Assembly (NCBI RefSeq): GCF_000576425.1
Contig: NZ_KK069988.1
Location: 601,976-665,975, forward strand
Direction of reading: 5' to 3'
Length of the DNA: 64,000 bases
Origin: Brachybacterium phenoliresistens
Lineage (GTDB): Bacteria > Actinomycetota > Actinomycetes > Actinomycetales > Dermabacteraceae
In this document: positions 18,602 through 28,978 of the stretch, one piece after another
Layout of the letters: each line of letters opens with the position of its first letter
Numbering within the stretch: the stretch's first letter is position 1
Notes under the pieces: generated by a model
Database searches by the model: none
What the model saw: the letters and a program-made list of their open reading frames with translations, nothing else
What the model was told of the DNA's origin: nothing
Translations under genes and position numbers: made by a program

Positions 18602-19996
18602 GTGAGCGAGTCCCAGACGCCCGCCCCGAAGCCCAGTGCCCGTCCCACGCCGCCCTCCCCCGCGGCTCTCGCCGGCCGCAAGCCGTCGGCGCCGCTCGTC
18701 CCCGTGGTGGCCGCCCCGGTCGCCGAGTACGACGAGGAGCAGCTCGCCGCGGCCCGCGCCTTCGGCGAGGTCGCCGAGGACGGCACCGTCAGCGTTCAGG
18801 ACGGGACCCAGCGCCGCGAGATCGGCACCACCGCCGAGAAGGATCCGGTCGCCGCGCTGGATCCGTTCGCGCGCGCCTACATCGACCTGTCGGTGTTCCT
18901 GGACGCGACCGAGCGGACCCTCTCGGCGCCCCGCCACACCCAGGTCGAGCTGAACCGCCTGCTGGAGAACCTGCGCAAGAACCTCAAGGAGCCCAAGGTC
19001 GTCGGGGACATCCCCGCCCTGCGGGCCCGCGCCGCCCAGCTGCGCGAGACCGCCAAGGCGAAGATCCAGGAGCTCGAGGCCGAGCGCAACGCCGCCCGCG
19101 AGGCCGCGACCGCGGAGCGCACGGCCTTCGTCGAGAGCATCGAATCGCTCGTGGCGACCGATCCGGCGCAGATCTCCTGGCGCAGCGCCGGGGAGACGAT
19201 GCGGTCGATGGTCGGCACCTGGAAGCAGATGCAGAAGGAGTCCGTCGCGATGGAGCGGTCCGTCGAGGACGCCCTGTGGAAGCGGCTCTCGGCCGCCCGC
19301 AGCGCCTTCGACCGGAAGCGCAAGCAGTTCTTCTCCCAGCTGGACGACCAGCACGCCGAGGCGGAGCGGATCAAGAGCGACCTGATCACCCGGGCCGAGG
19401 CCATGCAGGACTCGACCGACTGGGGCCCGACGGTCCGCGCCTACCGCGAGCTGATGGACGAGTGGCGGGCCGCGCCGCGCGGCAACCGCCGCAAGGACGA
19501 TGCGCAGTGGGCGCGCTTCAAGGCCGCCCAGGACCGCTTCTTCGAGGCCCGCAACGCGGATCTCGCCGCCTCGGACGCCGAGCAGCAGGAGAATCTCGTC
19601 GTCAAGGAGGCCCTGCTCGAGGAGGCGAAGGCGATCGATCCGAGCGCGGACCTCGACGCGGCCAAGGAGGCCCTGCGCTCGATCCAGGACCGCTGGGAGA
19701 GCGCCGGGAAGGTCCCCCGCAGCGCCATGCATCGCCTCGACGACGGCCTGCGCGCCGTCGAGCGCGCGGTGAAGAAGGCCGAGGAGGACGAGTGGCGTCG
19801 CACCGACCCGCGCACCAAGGCGCGCGTCGAGGGCGCCTCCTCCCAGCTGCAGGCGGCGATCGCCTCCTACGAGGAGGACCTCGAGACGGCGCGCGCCTCC
19901 GGCGACCCCGCCCGGATCGCCGAGGCCGAGGCCGCCCTGGAGGCCCGCAAGGAGTGGCTCGCGGTGATCGAGCGCTCCGCGCGCGACCTGGGCTGA
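18602..19996 (+). CDS. DUF349 coiled-coil protein
   Basis: Member of the DUF349 family, 464 residues. The protein is almost wholly helical and charged, with repeated modules of the type W-K-x-A-G-x-x-P. Visible examples are GTWKQMQKESVAMERSVEDALWKRLSAARSAF and later DRWESAGKVPRSAMHRLDDGLRAVERAV. The N-terminal 60 residues are Pro/Ala-rich. GTG 18602 has AAGGAG 8 bases upstream. The family has no agreed function in actinobacteria. It is divergent from hisS and ended by the hairpin at 20029-20060. Confidence 0.85.
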   Translation: MSESQTPAPKPSARPTPPSPAALAGRKPSAPLVPVVAAPVAEYDEEQLAAARAFGEVAEDGTVSVQDGTQRREIGTTAEKDPVAALDPFARAYIDLSVFLDATERTLSAPRHTQVELNRLLENLRKNLKEPKVVGDIPALRARAAQLRETAKAKIQELEAERNAAREAATAERTAFVESIESLVATDPAQISWRSAGETMRSMVGTWKQMQKESVAMERSVEDALWKRLSAARSAFDRKRKQFFSQLDDQHAEAERIKSDLITRAEAMQDSTDWGPTVRAYRELMDEWRAAPRGNRRKDDAQWARFKAAQDRFFEARNADLAASDAEQQENLVVKEALLEEAKAIDPSADLDAAKEALRSIQDRWESAGKVPRSAMHRLDDGLRAVERAVKKAEEDEWRRTDPRTKARVEGASSQLQAAIASYEEDLETARASGDPARIAEAEAALEARKEWLAVIERSARDLG

Positions 19997-20028
19997 GTCC
20001 TCGGGGAGAGCCGCTCCTCCTCCCCAGC

Positions 20029-20060
20029 AGGCGTCCGTCCACACCCGGGGACGGGCGCCT
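20029..20060 (+). terminator. Terminator after the DUF349 gene
   Basis: A 12-bp stem with one T-G pair (20029-20040 with 20049-20060) and an 8-base loop, 32 bases past the stop. Confidence 0.75.
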
Positions 20061-20094
20061 TGCTGCGTCCGGGCGGGCGCGGCATCCTCGGGTG

Positions 20095-20892
20095 ATGATC
20101 TCGCGCGTCGATCCCTCCCCTCCCCCGTCCTCGGCGGCCGCCGAGGACGCCCCCTCGGGACCGGACGGCACGGAGGCGAGCGCCGCCTGCGCCGCCTGGT
20201 CCCGTCATGCCGCGGATCTCGCCGCCGGCATGGTCGGGCAGATCCAGCCCTGGCCGGAGAGCCCCGCGACCCGCAGCATGGTGCTGCGCGGCGAGCTCCT
20301 GCGCCTGCGCGCGGGGATGTACGTGCCCCCGGTGGCCTGCGCCTCCGCCGTGGATCGGGCGGTCGCCGTCGGCTGCGCGGTCGGGCTCGCGCTGCGCAGC
20401 CACCAGGTGATCGCAGGGAGGTCGGCGGCGTGGGTGCTGCTGGGCGGGGACCCTCCGGATCCGATGGAGCTGATCTCCCCCTCCCATCGCACGGTGATCG
20501 CCGGGGTCGTGGTCCGCCAGAGCGTGCTGGCCCCGCAGGACGTCGAGATGCTCGGCGGCGCGCCGATCACCGTCCCCGGCCGCACCGCCGTGGACCTGCT
20601 GCGCCTGCACGCCCCGCACGTCGCATCCACGGCGATCCGGGGCCTGATCGCCTCCGGCCACCTGGACCTGCGGGAGGTGCGCCGCCGTCTGGACCGGCTG
20701 CACGGCGCGCCGTTCACGCGGCGCGCGCAGGAGCTGCTCGACCGGCTGGACCGGCCCGCTCCGGCCCGGACCGCGGGCCGGACCGCGGGCCGGACCGCGG
20801 GCCCGTCTGACAGGCCGGGTTCCCCGGGTCAGGCGTGGGCGGTCAGGGAGGCCCGGGCGTCGACCTGCTTGCCGTCGGCCGTGACCCGGTAG
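20095..20892 (+). CDS. AbiEi-like antitoxin-domain protein, orphan
   Basis: 265 residues resembling actinobacterial proteins with a type IV antitoxin (AbiEi-like) architecture. An early winged-helix-like part ([18 protein letters not shown]) precedes [53 protein letters not shown] and a helical end. No AbiEii nucleotidyltransferase toxin is next to it, so the label describes fold similarity, not a working toxin-antitoxin pair. The tail is unusual: a triplicated TAGR segment from a 12-bp tandem repeat, after which the frame runs 64 bases into the convergent relA 3' end. An ATG at 20095 follows an overlapping GTG at 20092; no strong ribosome site. Confidence 0.6.
   Translation: MISRVDPSPPPSSAAAEDAPSGPDGTEASAACAAWSRHAADLAAGMVGQIQPWPESPATRSMVLRGELLRLRAGMYVPPVACASAVDRAVAVGCAVGLALRSHQVIAGRSAAWVLLGGDPPDPMELISPSHRTVIAGVVVRQSVLAPQDVEMLGGAPITVPGRTAVDLLRLHAPHVASTAIRGLIASGHLDLREVRRRLDRLHGAPFTRRAQELLDRLDRPAPARTAGRTAGRTAGPSDRPGSPGQAWAVREARASTCLPSAVTR
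20768..20803 (+). repeat. 12-bp tandem repeat, three copies, in frame
   Basis: Three exact copies of GGACCGCGGGCC encode a Thr-Ala-Gly-Arg repeat near the C-terminus of the AbiEi-like protein. Each unit is itself nearly palindromic around CCGCGG. It sits 25 bases before the relA stop and could also affect transcription ends of the convergent genes. Confidence 0.8.
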
Positions 20893-23201
20893 ACGTCGTA
20901 GACGCCCTCGACCCGTCGCACCGTGTTGATCACCGACTGCAGATGCGCCGGATCCGCCAGCTCGAAGGAGAAGTAGGCGGTGGCCAGGCGGTCCTTGTGT
21001 GATTGGCAGGAGGCGGCCTGCAGGTTCACGTGCTGCTCGGAGATGGCATGCGCGAGGTCGGTGAGCAGGCGGGGCCGGTCCAGGGCCTCCACCTTCACGT
21101 GGACGAGGTAGACGGCCCCGGTGCGCCCGGACCACTGCACGGGCTGGATGCGGTCGGGCTGCTGCTCCTGCAGCTGGGCGACGTTCGTGCAGTCGCGGTG
21201 GTGGACGCTGATCCCGGCCCCGCGGGTGACGAAGCCGACGATCGGGTCCCCGGGCACCGGCGCGCAGCACTTGGCGAGCTTGACCCACACGTCGTTCTGG
21301 CCGTCGACCACCACGCCCTGGTCGGTCTCGGCGGTGCGCTGCTGGGCCCGCCCCGGCTTGGTCAGCACCTTCGAGGGCAGGGTGACCTCGGCGGCGTCCT
21401 CCTCGGTGGCGTCGATCCCGCCGAACAGGGCGCGCAGCCGCTCCACGACGTGCTGGGCGCTCATGTGCCCCTCACCGATGGCCGTGTACAGCCCGTCGAC
21501 GTCCTTCTGATGGAGGTCGGAGGCGACGGACTGGAGCGTGTCGTGGGTCAGCAGGCGCCGCAGCGGCATGTCCTGCCGGCGCAGCGCCTTGGACAGCTCG
21601 TCCTTGCCCTTCTCCAGCGCCTCCTCGCGGCGCTCCTTCGTGAACCACTGGCGGATCTTGTTGCGGGCGCGGGGCGTCTTGACGAAGGCGAGCCAGTCCT
21701 GGCTGGGACCGGCATCGGCCGCCTTGGAGGTGTAGACCTCGACGACGTCGCCGGTGGACAGCGCGGACTCCAGGGAGACGAGCCGGCCGTTGACCCGCGC
21801 GCCCATGGTGCGATGGCCCACCTCGGTGTGCACCGTGTAGGCGAAGTCGATGGGCGTGGCGCCCTGCGGCAGGGCCAGGACGTCGCCCTTGGGGGTGAAG
21901 ACGTACACCTCCTGGGAGGCGATCTCGAAGCGCAGCGAGTCCAGGAACTCGCCGGAGTCGGTCGTGTCCTTCTGCCAGTCCATGAGCTGGCGCAGCCACG
22001 CCATCTCCTGGTTGCCCGCCCGGGCGGGCTCGGCCTGCCCCGCCTTGGCCTTGTACTTCCAGTGCGCGGCGACGCCGTACTCGGCCCGGCGGTGCATCTC
22101 GCGGGTGCGGATCTGCACCTCGACGGGCTTGCCCGTCGGCCCGATGACCGTCGTGTGCAGCGACTGGTAGAGGTTGAACTTCGGCAGGGCGATGTAGTCC
22201 TTGAAGCGCCCGGGCAGCGGCGACCAGCGCGCATGGAGGATGCCGAGGACCGCGTAGCAGTCGCGCACCGTGTCCACCAGCACGCGGATGCCCACCAGGT
22301 CGTAGATGTCCGCGAAGTCCCGGCCGCGCACGATCATCTTCTGGTAGATCGAGTAGTAGTGCTTGGGCCGGCCCGTGACCTCGGCCTTGATCCGGGCCTT
22401 GCGCAGATCGTCGAGGATCTGCGTGGACACCGCGGAGAGGTACTGGTCCCGCGCCGGGGCATGGTGGGCGACCAGGGAGACGATCTCCTCGTACACCTTC
22501 GGGTAGAGGACCTGGAAGGAGAGGTCCTCCAGCTCCCACTTCATGGTGTTCAGGCCCAGGCGGTGCGCCAGCGGCGCATAGATCTCCAGGGTCTCCTTCG
22601 CCTTGCGCTCGGCCGAGGAGGAGGGGACGTACTTCCAGGTGCGGGCGTTGTGGAGCCGATCGGCGAGCTTGATCAGCAGCACCCGCACGTCGCGGCTCAT
22701 CGCCACGATCATCTTGCGCACCGTCTCGGCCTGTGCGGCCTCCCCGTAGGTGACCTTGTCGAGCTTGGTCACGCCGTCCACGAGGATCGAGATCTCCTCG
22801 CCGAAGTCCCGGCGGAGATCCTCGAGGGAGTAGTCCGTGTCCTCCACGGTGTCGTGCAGCAGCGCCGCGGCGATGACCTCGCGGGGCGCCCCGAGCTCGG
22901 CGAGGATCGTGGCCACGGAGACGGGATGCGTGATGTAGGGGTCGCCGCTCTTGCGCAGCTGGCCGCGATGCGCGGTCTCCGCCACCTGGTAGGCGCGCTC
23001 GACGAGGCTCAGGTCCTCCTTGGGGCTGACCGCGCCGATCGTCTGCAGCAGGGGCTCGAGGATCGTGTCGGCCGGCGTCGCGCTGCGGGCGCCGAAGAAC
23101 GGCAGCCGCGACCGGCTGCGCCAGGGCGTGAGCCCGCCCGAGCTCGCTCCTCCGGGGGCAGTGCCCGGCGCGGTGCGCTCCACCTCGTCACGGTCCGACA
23201 T
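20829..23201 (-). CDS. relA: Bifunctional (p)ppGpp synthetase/hydrolase
   Basis: Long Rel enzyme that makes and degrades the stringent alarmone, 790 residues. The hydrolase HD domain is intact ([19 protein letters not shown] at 116-117). The synthetase domain (about 270-400) has [21 protein letters not shown] and [23 protein letters not shown] (about 430-490), a zinc-finger/helical region with [13 protein letters not shown], and a C-terminal ACT domain (about 715-790) follow. Both active sites therefore look functional. ATG 23201 has GGGAGG 7 bases upstream. It follows apt on the minus strand, the standard actinobacterial secD-secF-apt-relA order. Confidence 0.96.
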   Translation of the reverse strand: MSDRDEVERTAPGTAPGGASSGGLTPWRSRSRLPFFGARSATPADTILEPLLQTIGAVSPKEDLSLVERAYQVAETAHRGQLRKSGDPYITHPVSVATILAELGAPREVIAAALLHDTVEDTDYSLEDLRRDFGEEISILVDGVTKLDKVTYGEAAQAETVRKMIVAMSRDVRVLLIKLADRLHNARTWKYVPSSSAERKAKETLEIYAPLAHRLGLNTMKWELEDLSFQVLYPKVYEEIVSLVAHHAPARDQYLSAVSTQILDDLRKARIKAEVTGRPKHYYSIYQKMIVRGRDFADIYDLVGIRVLVDTVRDCYAVLGILHARWSPLPGRFKDYIALPKFNLYQSLHTTVIGPTGKPVEVQIRTREMHRRAEYGVAAHWKYKAKAGQAEPARAGNQEMAWLRQLMDWQKDTTDSGEFLDSLRFEIASQEVYVFTPKGDVLALPQGATPIDFAYTVHTEVGHRTMGARVNGRLVSLESALSTGDVVEVYTSKAADAGPSQDWLAFVKTPRARNKIRQWFTKERREEALEKGKDELSKALRRQDMPLRRLLTHDTLQSVASDLHQKDVDGLYTAIGEGHMSAQHVVERLRALFGGIDATEEDAAEVTLPSKVLTKPGRAQQRTAETDQGVVVDGQNDVWVKLAKCCAPVPGDPIVGFVTRGAGISVHHRDCTNVAQLQEQQPDRIQPVQWSGRTGAVYLVHVKVEALDRPRLLTDLAHAISEQHVNLQAASCQSHKDRLATAYFSFELADPAHLQSVINTVRRVEGVYDVYRVTADGKQVDARASLTAHA

Positions 23202-23279
23202 GGTTCCACCTCCCTGCAGTGGATCCATGCTACGCGTCAGGAGACGGTGCCGGTGACCGCGGTCATCGGCGGGACGCGG

Positions 23280-23834
23280 TCATCCCTCCAGCGACCACAC
23301 CGTGCTCACGGGGACGCCCTCGAGCCGGGTGCGGCCCTCGAGAGCGCTCAGCTCGATGAGGAAGGAGGCGCCGAGGACCTCGGCGCCGAGCTCGCGGGCC
23401 AGGGCGACCGTCGCGGCCGCCGTCCCGCCGGTGGCGAGGAGGTCGTCGACGACGAGGGTGCGCACCCCCGTCTCCAGGGCGCCCTCGGCGATCTCGACCG
23501 TCGCCGTGCCGTACTCCAGGTCGTAGGTGCGGCTGCGCGGGGTGCCGGGCAGCTTCCCGGCCTTGCGCACGGGCACGAAGCCGGCGCCGATCTCGTACGC
23601 CAGCGGGGCGCCGAGGACGAACCCCCGTGCCTCGGTGCCGACGATGACGTCGATTTCCTCGGGGATGATCGAGGCCCAGTGCTCGATGACCCGGCGCAGG
23701 GCCCGCGCGTCGCGCAGCAGCGGGGTGATGTCGCGGAAGAGGACGCCGGGCTGGGGGAAGTCCGGGTACTCGGCGATGTGCGTGGACAGCAGGCCCTGGA
23801 TCTCCTCGGGCGGGTGCGGCGGCGCTGAGGTCAT
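23280..23834 (-). CDS. apt: Adenine phosphoribosyltransferase
   Basis: Purine salvage enzyme joining adenine and PRPP to form AMP, 184 residues. The PRPP-binding loop VVDDLLATGGTAAA is at about 129-141. FPQPGVLFRDITPLL and VGTEARGFVLGAPLA are conserved APRT segments. The ATG overlaps the secF stop by four bases. relA begins 78 bases downstream of the stop. Confidence 0.95.
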   Translation of the reverse strand: MTSAPPHPPEEIQGLLSTHIAEYPDFPQPGVLFRDITPLLRDARALRRVIEHWASIIPEEIDVIVGTEARGFVLGAPLAYEIGAGFVPVRKAGKLPGTPRSRTYDLEYGTATVEIAEGALETGVRTLVVDDLLATGGTAAATVALARELGAEVLGASFLIELSALEGRTRLEGVPVSTVWSLEG

Positions 23835-24871
23835 GACTCTCCCTGGTCGGGGGCGGCGTCCGCGAGCGGGCGCGGGGCGAGGTCGCCGACCTCGCCGCGG
23901 CTGCGGGACTCCTGGACGGAACGGGTGTGGGCGGCGATGGAGCGCTCGCGGTTGCGCAGGTCCACCAGGATCCCGGGGGCGAGGAAGATCGAGGAGTAGG
24001 TGCCGGCGAGGATGCCGACGAACAGCGCCAGCGAGATGTCCTTGAGGGTGCCGGCGCCCAGCACGAAGGCGCCGATCGCCAGGATCGCTCCGACCGGCAG
24101 CAGGGCGACCACCGAGGTGTTGATCGAGCGGACCACGGTCTGGTTCGCGGCGCGCTCGACGGCCTCGGCGTAGGTGTGGGCGCGCTGCCCCTGCAGGCCG
24201 GCGGTGTTCTCCCGGACCTTGTCGAACACGACGATCGTGTCGTAGAGGGAGTAGCCCAGGATCGTCAGGAAGCCGATCACCGTGGCCGGCGTGATCTCGA
24301 AGCCCACCACGCCGTACACGGCCGCGGTCAGCAGCATGTCGTGGACCAGGGCGATCATGGCGGCGATCGAGGTGGTGAGGTTGCGGAAGTACAGCGCCAT
24401 CACCACGGCCGTGAGGACGATGAACGCGAGCACGCCGCGCAGCATCTTGGTCGTCACGTCCGCGCCCCACACCGGGCCGATGAAGGAGCTGGAGACGTTC
24501 TGCGCCGGCACGTCGTAGGCGCCGGCCAGCTCGGAGGCCAGCTGCGCGGTCTCGTCGCTGCTCAGCTCGCTGGTCTGGACGCGCAGGGTGTCCGTCCCGA
24601 GCACGGTGATCTTCGGCTCGTTGTCGGGCACGTGCTCGCGCACGACATCCCGGGCGATGGACTGGTCGGCATCGGCGACCCGGGCGATCTGGAACTCCGA
24701 CCCTCCGGTGAACTCGATGCCGAGGTTCGGGCCGCGCACCAGGGCGATGGCCCCGAGCACGACGATCAGCGCGACCCCGATGAGATACCAGGTGCGGCGG
24801 CGGCGGACGATCGGCAGTGCCCGGCGGCCCGCGTGGAGATCGTTGCCGAACTGGGCGAACGCTGCGGTCAT
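23831..24871 (-). CDS. secF: Protein translocase subunit SecF
   Basis: RND-type partner of SecD, which uses the proton gradient to help SecYEG release exported proteins. The product has 346 residues with six membrane helices. The first is at about 25-45, followed by a periplasm-side domain with FTGGSEFQI, and then helices 2-6 from about 155 to 300. EITPATVIGFLTILGYSLYDTIVVFDKVREN is the family hallmark. The start overlaps the secD stop by four bases and the stop overlaps apt, so coupling is tight. Confidence 0.95.
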   Translation of the reverse strand: MTAAFAQFGNDLHAGRRALPIVRRRRTWYLIGVALIVVLGAIALVRGPNLGIEFTGGSEFQIARVADADQSIARDVVREHVPDNEPKITVLGTDTLRVQTSELSSDETAQLASELAGAYDVPAQNVSSSFIGPVWGADVTTKMLRGVLAFIVLTAVVMALYFRNLTTSIAAMIALVHDMLLTAAVYGVVGFEITPATVIGFLTILGYSLYDTIVVFDKVRENTAGLQGQRAHTYAEAVERAANQTVVRSINTSVVALLPVGAILAIGAFVLGAGTLKDISLALFVGILAGTYSSIFLAPGILVDLRNRERSIAAHTRSVQESRSRGEVGDLAPRPLADAAPDQGES

Positions 24872-26730
24872 CGGTCGTCCTCCGGGTGATCGGCGGGGTC
24901 GTCGGCCGGGCGGGGAGGCTCCTCGCCCATCTCCTGGGCGGCCTGCTGCGCCTCGCGCTCGCGGCGGGCCTTGCGCTCGGCGAGGCTCTCGCGGACCGGC
25001 GGCTCGGCGTCCTCGCCGCGGCGACGGCGCGCGGAGCGCTCCTGGACGTCGCGGATCCGGCCGCGGCCGGCGTACGCGGGCAGGTCCCTCCCGAGCGCGG
25101 CGGGGTCGAGGCCGCTGAGCGGGTGGCCCTTGCCGAAGAAGCGGGTGCGCACCAGGACCTGCAGCAGCGGGTGGGTGAACAGGAAGACCACGAGCAGGTC
25201 CAGGAGCGTGGCCAGGCCGAGGGTGAAGGCGAAGCCGCGCACGTTGCCGGTGGACAGGGCGTACAGCACCACGGCGGCGATGAGGTTCACGGCGTCGGAG
25301 GCGAGGATCGTCTGCTTGGCGCGGGACCAGCCGTGGTCCACGGCGCTGACGATCCCGCGGCCGTCCCGGATCTCGTCGCGGACGCGCTCGAAGTACACGA
25401 TGAAGGAGTCGGCGGTGAAGGCGATCGCGACGATCAGGCCGACCACGCCGGCGAGCGAGAGGCGATAGCCGATGTCGGGCACGTTGGACAGGACCGTGAG
25501 CGTCCCGTACGCGAGCGTGCCCATGGCCAGCAGCGAGGTCATCGTGACGATCGCCAGCACCCGGTACTGCACGAAGGCATAGCCGATCACCAGGATCAGG
25601 CCGATGATCCCGGCGATCAGCCCCTTGCCCAGCTGGTCGGAGCCCAGGGTCGCGGAGATCTGCTGCTCGGAGAGCACGTGGAACTCCAGCGGCAGCGCCC
25701 CGAACTTCAGCTGGTTCGCGAGGGTGGTCGCGGTCTCCTGGTCGAAGTTGCCGCGGATGGAGGCGTTGCCGTCCGGGGAGGGCTCCTCCACCACCGGGGC
25801 GGAGATGACCTGCCCGTCCAGCATGATCGCGAAGGAGGTGGTCGCGCCCTGCCCGCCGTACAGCGCGTTGCTCATCTCGGAGAACGCGCGGGCGTACTGC
25901 GGCTGGAAGGTCATGTTGACCAGGTAGTACCCGGTCGCCTGGCCGGTGGGGTTGGTCTCGCTGCCCACCGTCGCGGAGCGGACCGCGGATCCGGGGACGA
26001 CCTCGGGTCCCAGCAGGTACTTCACGGTGCCCTGGGGGTCGCAGACCACGACGGGCTCGTCGGCGGGGGCGTCGGCGGCGATCTCCTGCTGCGCGGCGGG
26101 GTCGGTGCAGTCGGTCGCGAAGAACGTCTCCTGCATCTCCGGCGTGGCCTGCTCGAGGGCCCAGGGGGCGCTGGAGCCGTCGGCGGTCGCGGGCGCGTTG
26201 GCGACGTCCTGGTCCACGAGACCGGAGAAGGTCGCCTGCGCCGGGTCGATGTCGCCGGCGGAGGACTCGGGGCTCTCCCCCTCCGCGCCGCCCGCGTCGG
26301 AGGCGCCGCCGGCGTCGGAGGCTCCTCCCCCGTCGGAGGCGCCCGTGCCCTCAGGGGCCGAGGAGCCGATGACCGGGCGGAAGGACATGACGGCGGTCTG
26401 CCGCAGGGCCCGCGAGGTCTCCTGGTCCAAGGTCCCGGGGACGTCCACGACGATGTTGCTGCCGCCCTGGACGCTGATCTCCGTCTCCCCCACGCCCATC
26501 GCGTTCACGCGCTGGGCGATGATCTGACGGGCCTGCTCCATCGAGTCGCGGTCGATGGGGGCCCCGTCCCGGGAGCTGGCCTGCAGGATGACCTGCGTGC
26601 CGCCCTCGAGGTCCAGGGCGAGCTTCGGGGAGGGCTCCCAGCCGCCCTTCCAGGCTCCTGCTCCGATGCCGCCGCCCAGCAGCACCACGATGAGTGCGAG
26701 GGCGAGCAGCGCGATACGACGTGCGGGCAT
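24868..26730 (-). CDS. secD: Protein translocase subunit SecD
   Basis: RND-type export motor subunit, 620 residues. N-terminal helix at 5-22, then the large outside domain with LALDLEGGTQVILQA and MGVGETEISVQGGSNIVVDVPG. A low-complexity Asp/Gly/Ala insert (GASDGGGASDAGGASDAGGAEGE, about 128-150) lies in this domain. Five C-terminal helices carry AFTADSFIVYFERVRDE. The C-terminal 80 residues are cytoplasmic and charged. It begins 39 bases after yajC and overlaps secF by four bases. Confidence 0.95.
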   Translation of the reverse strand: MPARRIALLALALIVVLLGGGIGAGAWKGGWEPSPKLALDLEGGTQVILQASSRDGAPIDRDSMEQARQIIAQRVNAMGVGETEISVQGGSNIVVDVPGTLDQETSRALRQTAVMSFRPVIGSSAPEGTGASDGGGASDAGGASDAGGAEGESPESSAGDIDPAQATFSGLVDQDVANAPATADGSSAPWALEQATPEMQETFFATDCTDPAAQQEIAADAPADEPVVVCDPQGTVKYLLGPEVVPGSAVRSATVGSETNPTGQATGYYLVNMTFQPQYARAFSEMSNALYGGQGATTSFAIMLDGQVISAPVVEEPSPDGNASIRGNFDQETATTLANQLKFGALPLEFHVLSEQQISATLGSDQLGKGLIAGIIGLILVIGYAFVQYRVLAIVTMTSLLAMGTLAYGTLTVLSNVPDIGYRLSLAGVVGLIVAIAFTADSFIVYFERVRDEIRDGRGIVSAVDHGWSRAKQTILASDAVNLIAAVVLYALSTGNVRGFAFTLGLATLLDLLVVFLFTHPLLQVLVRTRFFGKGHPLSGLDPAALGRDLPAYAGRGRIRDVQERSARRRRGEDAEPPVRESLAERKARREREAQQAAQEMGEEPPRPADDPADHPEDDR

Positions 26731-26769
26731 GGGGGATGGATCCTTCGCGTCCCGGCGGCTGAGCCGGCG

Positions 26770-27138
26770 TCAGCGGTCGGTCGAGGGGCGGGAGTTCAGG
26801 ATGTCGCCGTCGGCGGGACCGTCGTCCTCGGAGCCGTCCGCCGGATCCTCCGCGTCCTCGGACGCGTCCTGCGCGGCCTCGTCCTCGACCTTCATGGCGA
26901 TCGCCGCACGGGCCCACTTGGTCTGCGCGCCGGACTCGGTCTCGAGGATGACGACGTCGTCGTCCGCCTCGACGATCAGGCCGTAGAAGCCGGAGTGCGT
27001 GCGGACCTCGTCGCCCACGCCGAGCTGGTTCACGAGCGCCTGGTGCGCCCGCTGCGCCTTCCGCTGGCGGCTGCTCATGAGCAGCATGGGGATCATCATC
27101 ACGGCGAAGATGATCAGGAGAAGGAAGATCGGGTCCAC
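26770..27138 (-). CDS. yajC: Preprotein translocase subunit YajC
   Basis: Small accessory of the SecDF complex, 122 residues. One N-terminal helix (2-19, PIFLLLIIFAVMMIPMLL) is followed by the conserved SSRQRKAQRAHQALVNQLGVGDEVRTHSGFYGLI. An acidic tail of about 35 residues (DEAAQDASEDAEDPADGSEDDG) follows. GTG 27138 was chosen because AAGGA lies 8 bases upstream and it starts right at the membrane helix. A minus-strand TACAGT at 27200-27205 may be its -10 box. Confidence 0.92.
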   Translation of the reverse strand: MDPIFLLLIIFAVMMIPMLLMSSRQRKAQRAHQALVNQLGVGDEVRTHSGFYGLIVEADDDVVILETESGAQTKWARAAIAMKVEDEAAQDASEDAEDPADGSEDDGPADGDILNSRPSTDR

Positions 27139-27252
27139 AGGAGTCCTTTCGGGGACAGCGGCCGGGCATGGCACGGCCCGCTCGGTCACGTACCCGGCCA
27201 CTGTACCCGGGCCCGCCTGGGCGAGGACGCAGGCCCCGCGCGGCGGTCGCGC

Positions 27253-28338
27253 TCAGAACCGCCCCAGCGGCGGGGTGGTGCCGGCCGCGGGCTCCGGCGG
27301 GGCCAGGCCCAGATGCTCCCAGGCCATCGGCGTGGCGATGCGGCCGCGGGGGGTGCGGGTGAGGAAGCCCTCGCGCACGAGGTACGGCTCGACCATGGTC
27401 TCCACCGTCTCGGTCTCCTCCCCCACGGAGACGGCGAGGGTCGACAGGCCCACCGGGCCGCCCGCGAAGCGGGTGCACAGGGCCGCCAGCACGCCGCGGT
27501 CCAGACGGTCCAGCCCTCGCGGGTCCACCTCGTAGACCTCCAGGGCGGCGCGGGCCGCGGCGAGGTCCAGGCGGCCGCTGCCGCGCACCTGCGCCCAGTC
27601 GCGCACGCGGCGCAGCAGGCGGTTGGCGATGCGCGGGGTGCCGCGGGAGCGTTCGGCGATCTCGGCGGCGGCGTCGGGGTCCAGGGGCACGTCCAGCCGC
27701 AGCGCCGATCGGGTGACGACCTCGTGCAGCTCGGAGGCGCGGTAGTAGTCCAGGTGGCCGACGAAGCCGAAGCGGTCCCGCAGCGGCGCCGGGAGCAGCC
27801 CGGCGCGGGTGGTCGCGCCGACGACCGTGAACGGCGGCAGCTCCAGCGGGATCGACGTCGCCCCGACGCCCTTGCCCACCACCACGTCGACCCGGAAGTC
27901 CTCCATGGCGATGTAGAGCATCTCCTCGGCGGGGCGGGCCAGGCGATGGACCTCGTCGATGAACAGGACCTCCCCCTCCTCGAGGGAGGACAGGATCGCC
28001 GCGAGGTCCCCGGCGTGCTGGATCGCGGGCCCGGAGGTGATGCGCAGGGCCGCGCCGATCTCCCCCGCGATGATCATGGCCAGGGTGGTCTTGCCCAGTC
28101 CCGGCGGACCGGACAGCAGCACGTGCTCGGGCGGGCGTCCGCGCGCGGTCGCCGCCTCCAGGACGAGGGAGAGCTGATCGCGCACGACCTGCTGGCCGAC
28201 GAACTCGGCCAGGCGCCGCGGGCGCAGCGCCGCCTCCGCGGCGCGCTCGAGGGCGCCGGAGTCCGGGCTGGTCACCGGACCGGACTCCTCCTCTCCGCCC
28301 GCGTCGACGGAGCCTCCGGCCTCCCCCAGGGGGCTCAT
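27253..28338 (-). CDS. ruvB: Holliday junction branch migration ATPase RuvB
   Basis: AAA+ motor that drives Holliday junction migration with RuvA, 361 residues. Walker A GPPGLGKT is at 77-84, Walker B DEVH at 128-131, sensor [19 protein letters not shown] about 185-205, and a C-terminal winged helix with [18 protein letters not shown]. About 30 residues precede the family core. ATG 28338 overlaps the ruvA stop by four bases. The next gene downstream (yajC) starts 114 bases past the stop. Confidence 0.96.
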   Translation of the reverse strand: MSPLGEAGGSVDAGGEEESGPVTSPDSGALERAAEAALRPRRLAEFVGQQVVRDQLSLVLEAATARGRPPEHVLLSGPPGLGKTTLAMIIAGEIGAALRITSGPAIQHAGDLAAILSSLEEGEVLFIDEVHRLARPAEEMLYIAMEDFRVDVVVGKGVGATSIPLELPPFTVVGATTRAGLLPAPLRDRFGFVGHLDYYRASELHEVVTRSALRLDVPLDPDAAAEIAERSRGTPRIANRLLRRVRDWAQVRGSGRLDLAAARAALEVYEVDPRGLDRLDRGVLAALCTRFAGGPVGLSTLAVSVGEETETVETMVEPYLVREGFLTRTPRGRIATPMAWEHLGLAPPEPAAGTTPPLGRF

Positions 28339-28952
28339 CGGCTGCCTCCGAGGCCGCGCAGCGCCGTGCGCAGGAGGACCGCGGGGTCGCTCTCGCCCTC
28401 GGCGGCCGCCGTCGCGACGGCATCGGCGGCGGACTTCTCGGCCCAGCCCAGCCCGACCAGCGCCTGCACCACGTCGGCCTGCGGCCCGCGCAGGACCGAG
28501 GCCTCCTCCGGGCTCGCGGGGACGTCGGCCGGCGACGGCGCGGCCGAAGTGGGCGCTCCGATCTTGTCCTTGAGCTCGAGGATCATGCGCTGCGCCCCCT
28601 TCGGGCCGATGCCCGGGGTGCGGGTGATGGCCTTCGCGTCCTCCGCGGCGACGGCGCGGCGCAGATCGTCCGGAGCCATCACACTGAGCAGGGCCAGCGC
28701 GGTGCGGGGACCGACGCCGGAGACGGACTGGACGATGCGGAAGATCTCCGCCTCCTCGCGCTGCGGGAAGCCGAACAGGGTCAGCGAGTCCTCCCGCACG
28801 ACGAGCTCGGTATGGAGCGTCAGCTCGGCGTCGTGGCGGGTCACCGCGAGGGACTGCGCGGTGGTGTGGACGAGGTAGCCCACGCCGTGGACCTCGAGGA
28901 CGAGGGAATCGAGGCCGATGTGGCTCACGCGGCCGGTGAGAGTGGAGATCAC
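28335..28952 (-). CDS. ruvA: Holliday junction DNA-binding protein RuvA
   Basis: Tetrameric junction-binding partner of RuvB, 205 residues. Domain I is an OB fold (1-65), domain II carries helix-hairpin-helix motifs ([16 protein letters not shown] and [20 protein letters not shown]), and domain III (about 150-205) is the RuvB-binding helical end joined by a flexible linker. GTG start at 28952, 26 bases after the ruvC stop; the stop overlaps ruvB. Confidence 0.95.
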   Translation of the reverse strand: MISTLTGRVSHIGLDSLVLEVHGVGYLVHTTAQSLAVTRHDAELTLHTELVVREDSLTLFGFPQREEAEIFRIVQSVSGVGPRTALALLSVMAPDDLRRAVAAEDAKAITRTPGIGPKGAQRMILELKDKIGAPTSAAPSPADVPASPEEASVLRGPQADVVQALVGLGWAEKSAADAVATAAAEGESDPAVLLRTALRGLGGSR

Positions 28953-28978
28953 GGGACCACCCTAGAACATGCGTTCGA

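Noticed and set aside
20095..20892. Complete type IV toxin-antitoxin pair
   Set aside because: No nucleotidyltransferase toxin gene lies on either side.
24817..28878. 1353-codon open frame on plus across secF, secD, yajC, ruvB and ruvA
   Set aside because: Antisense to well supported genes; composition is Arg/Gly/Asp/His-rich without domains.
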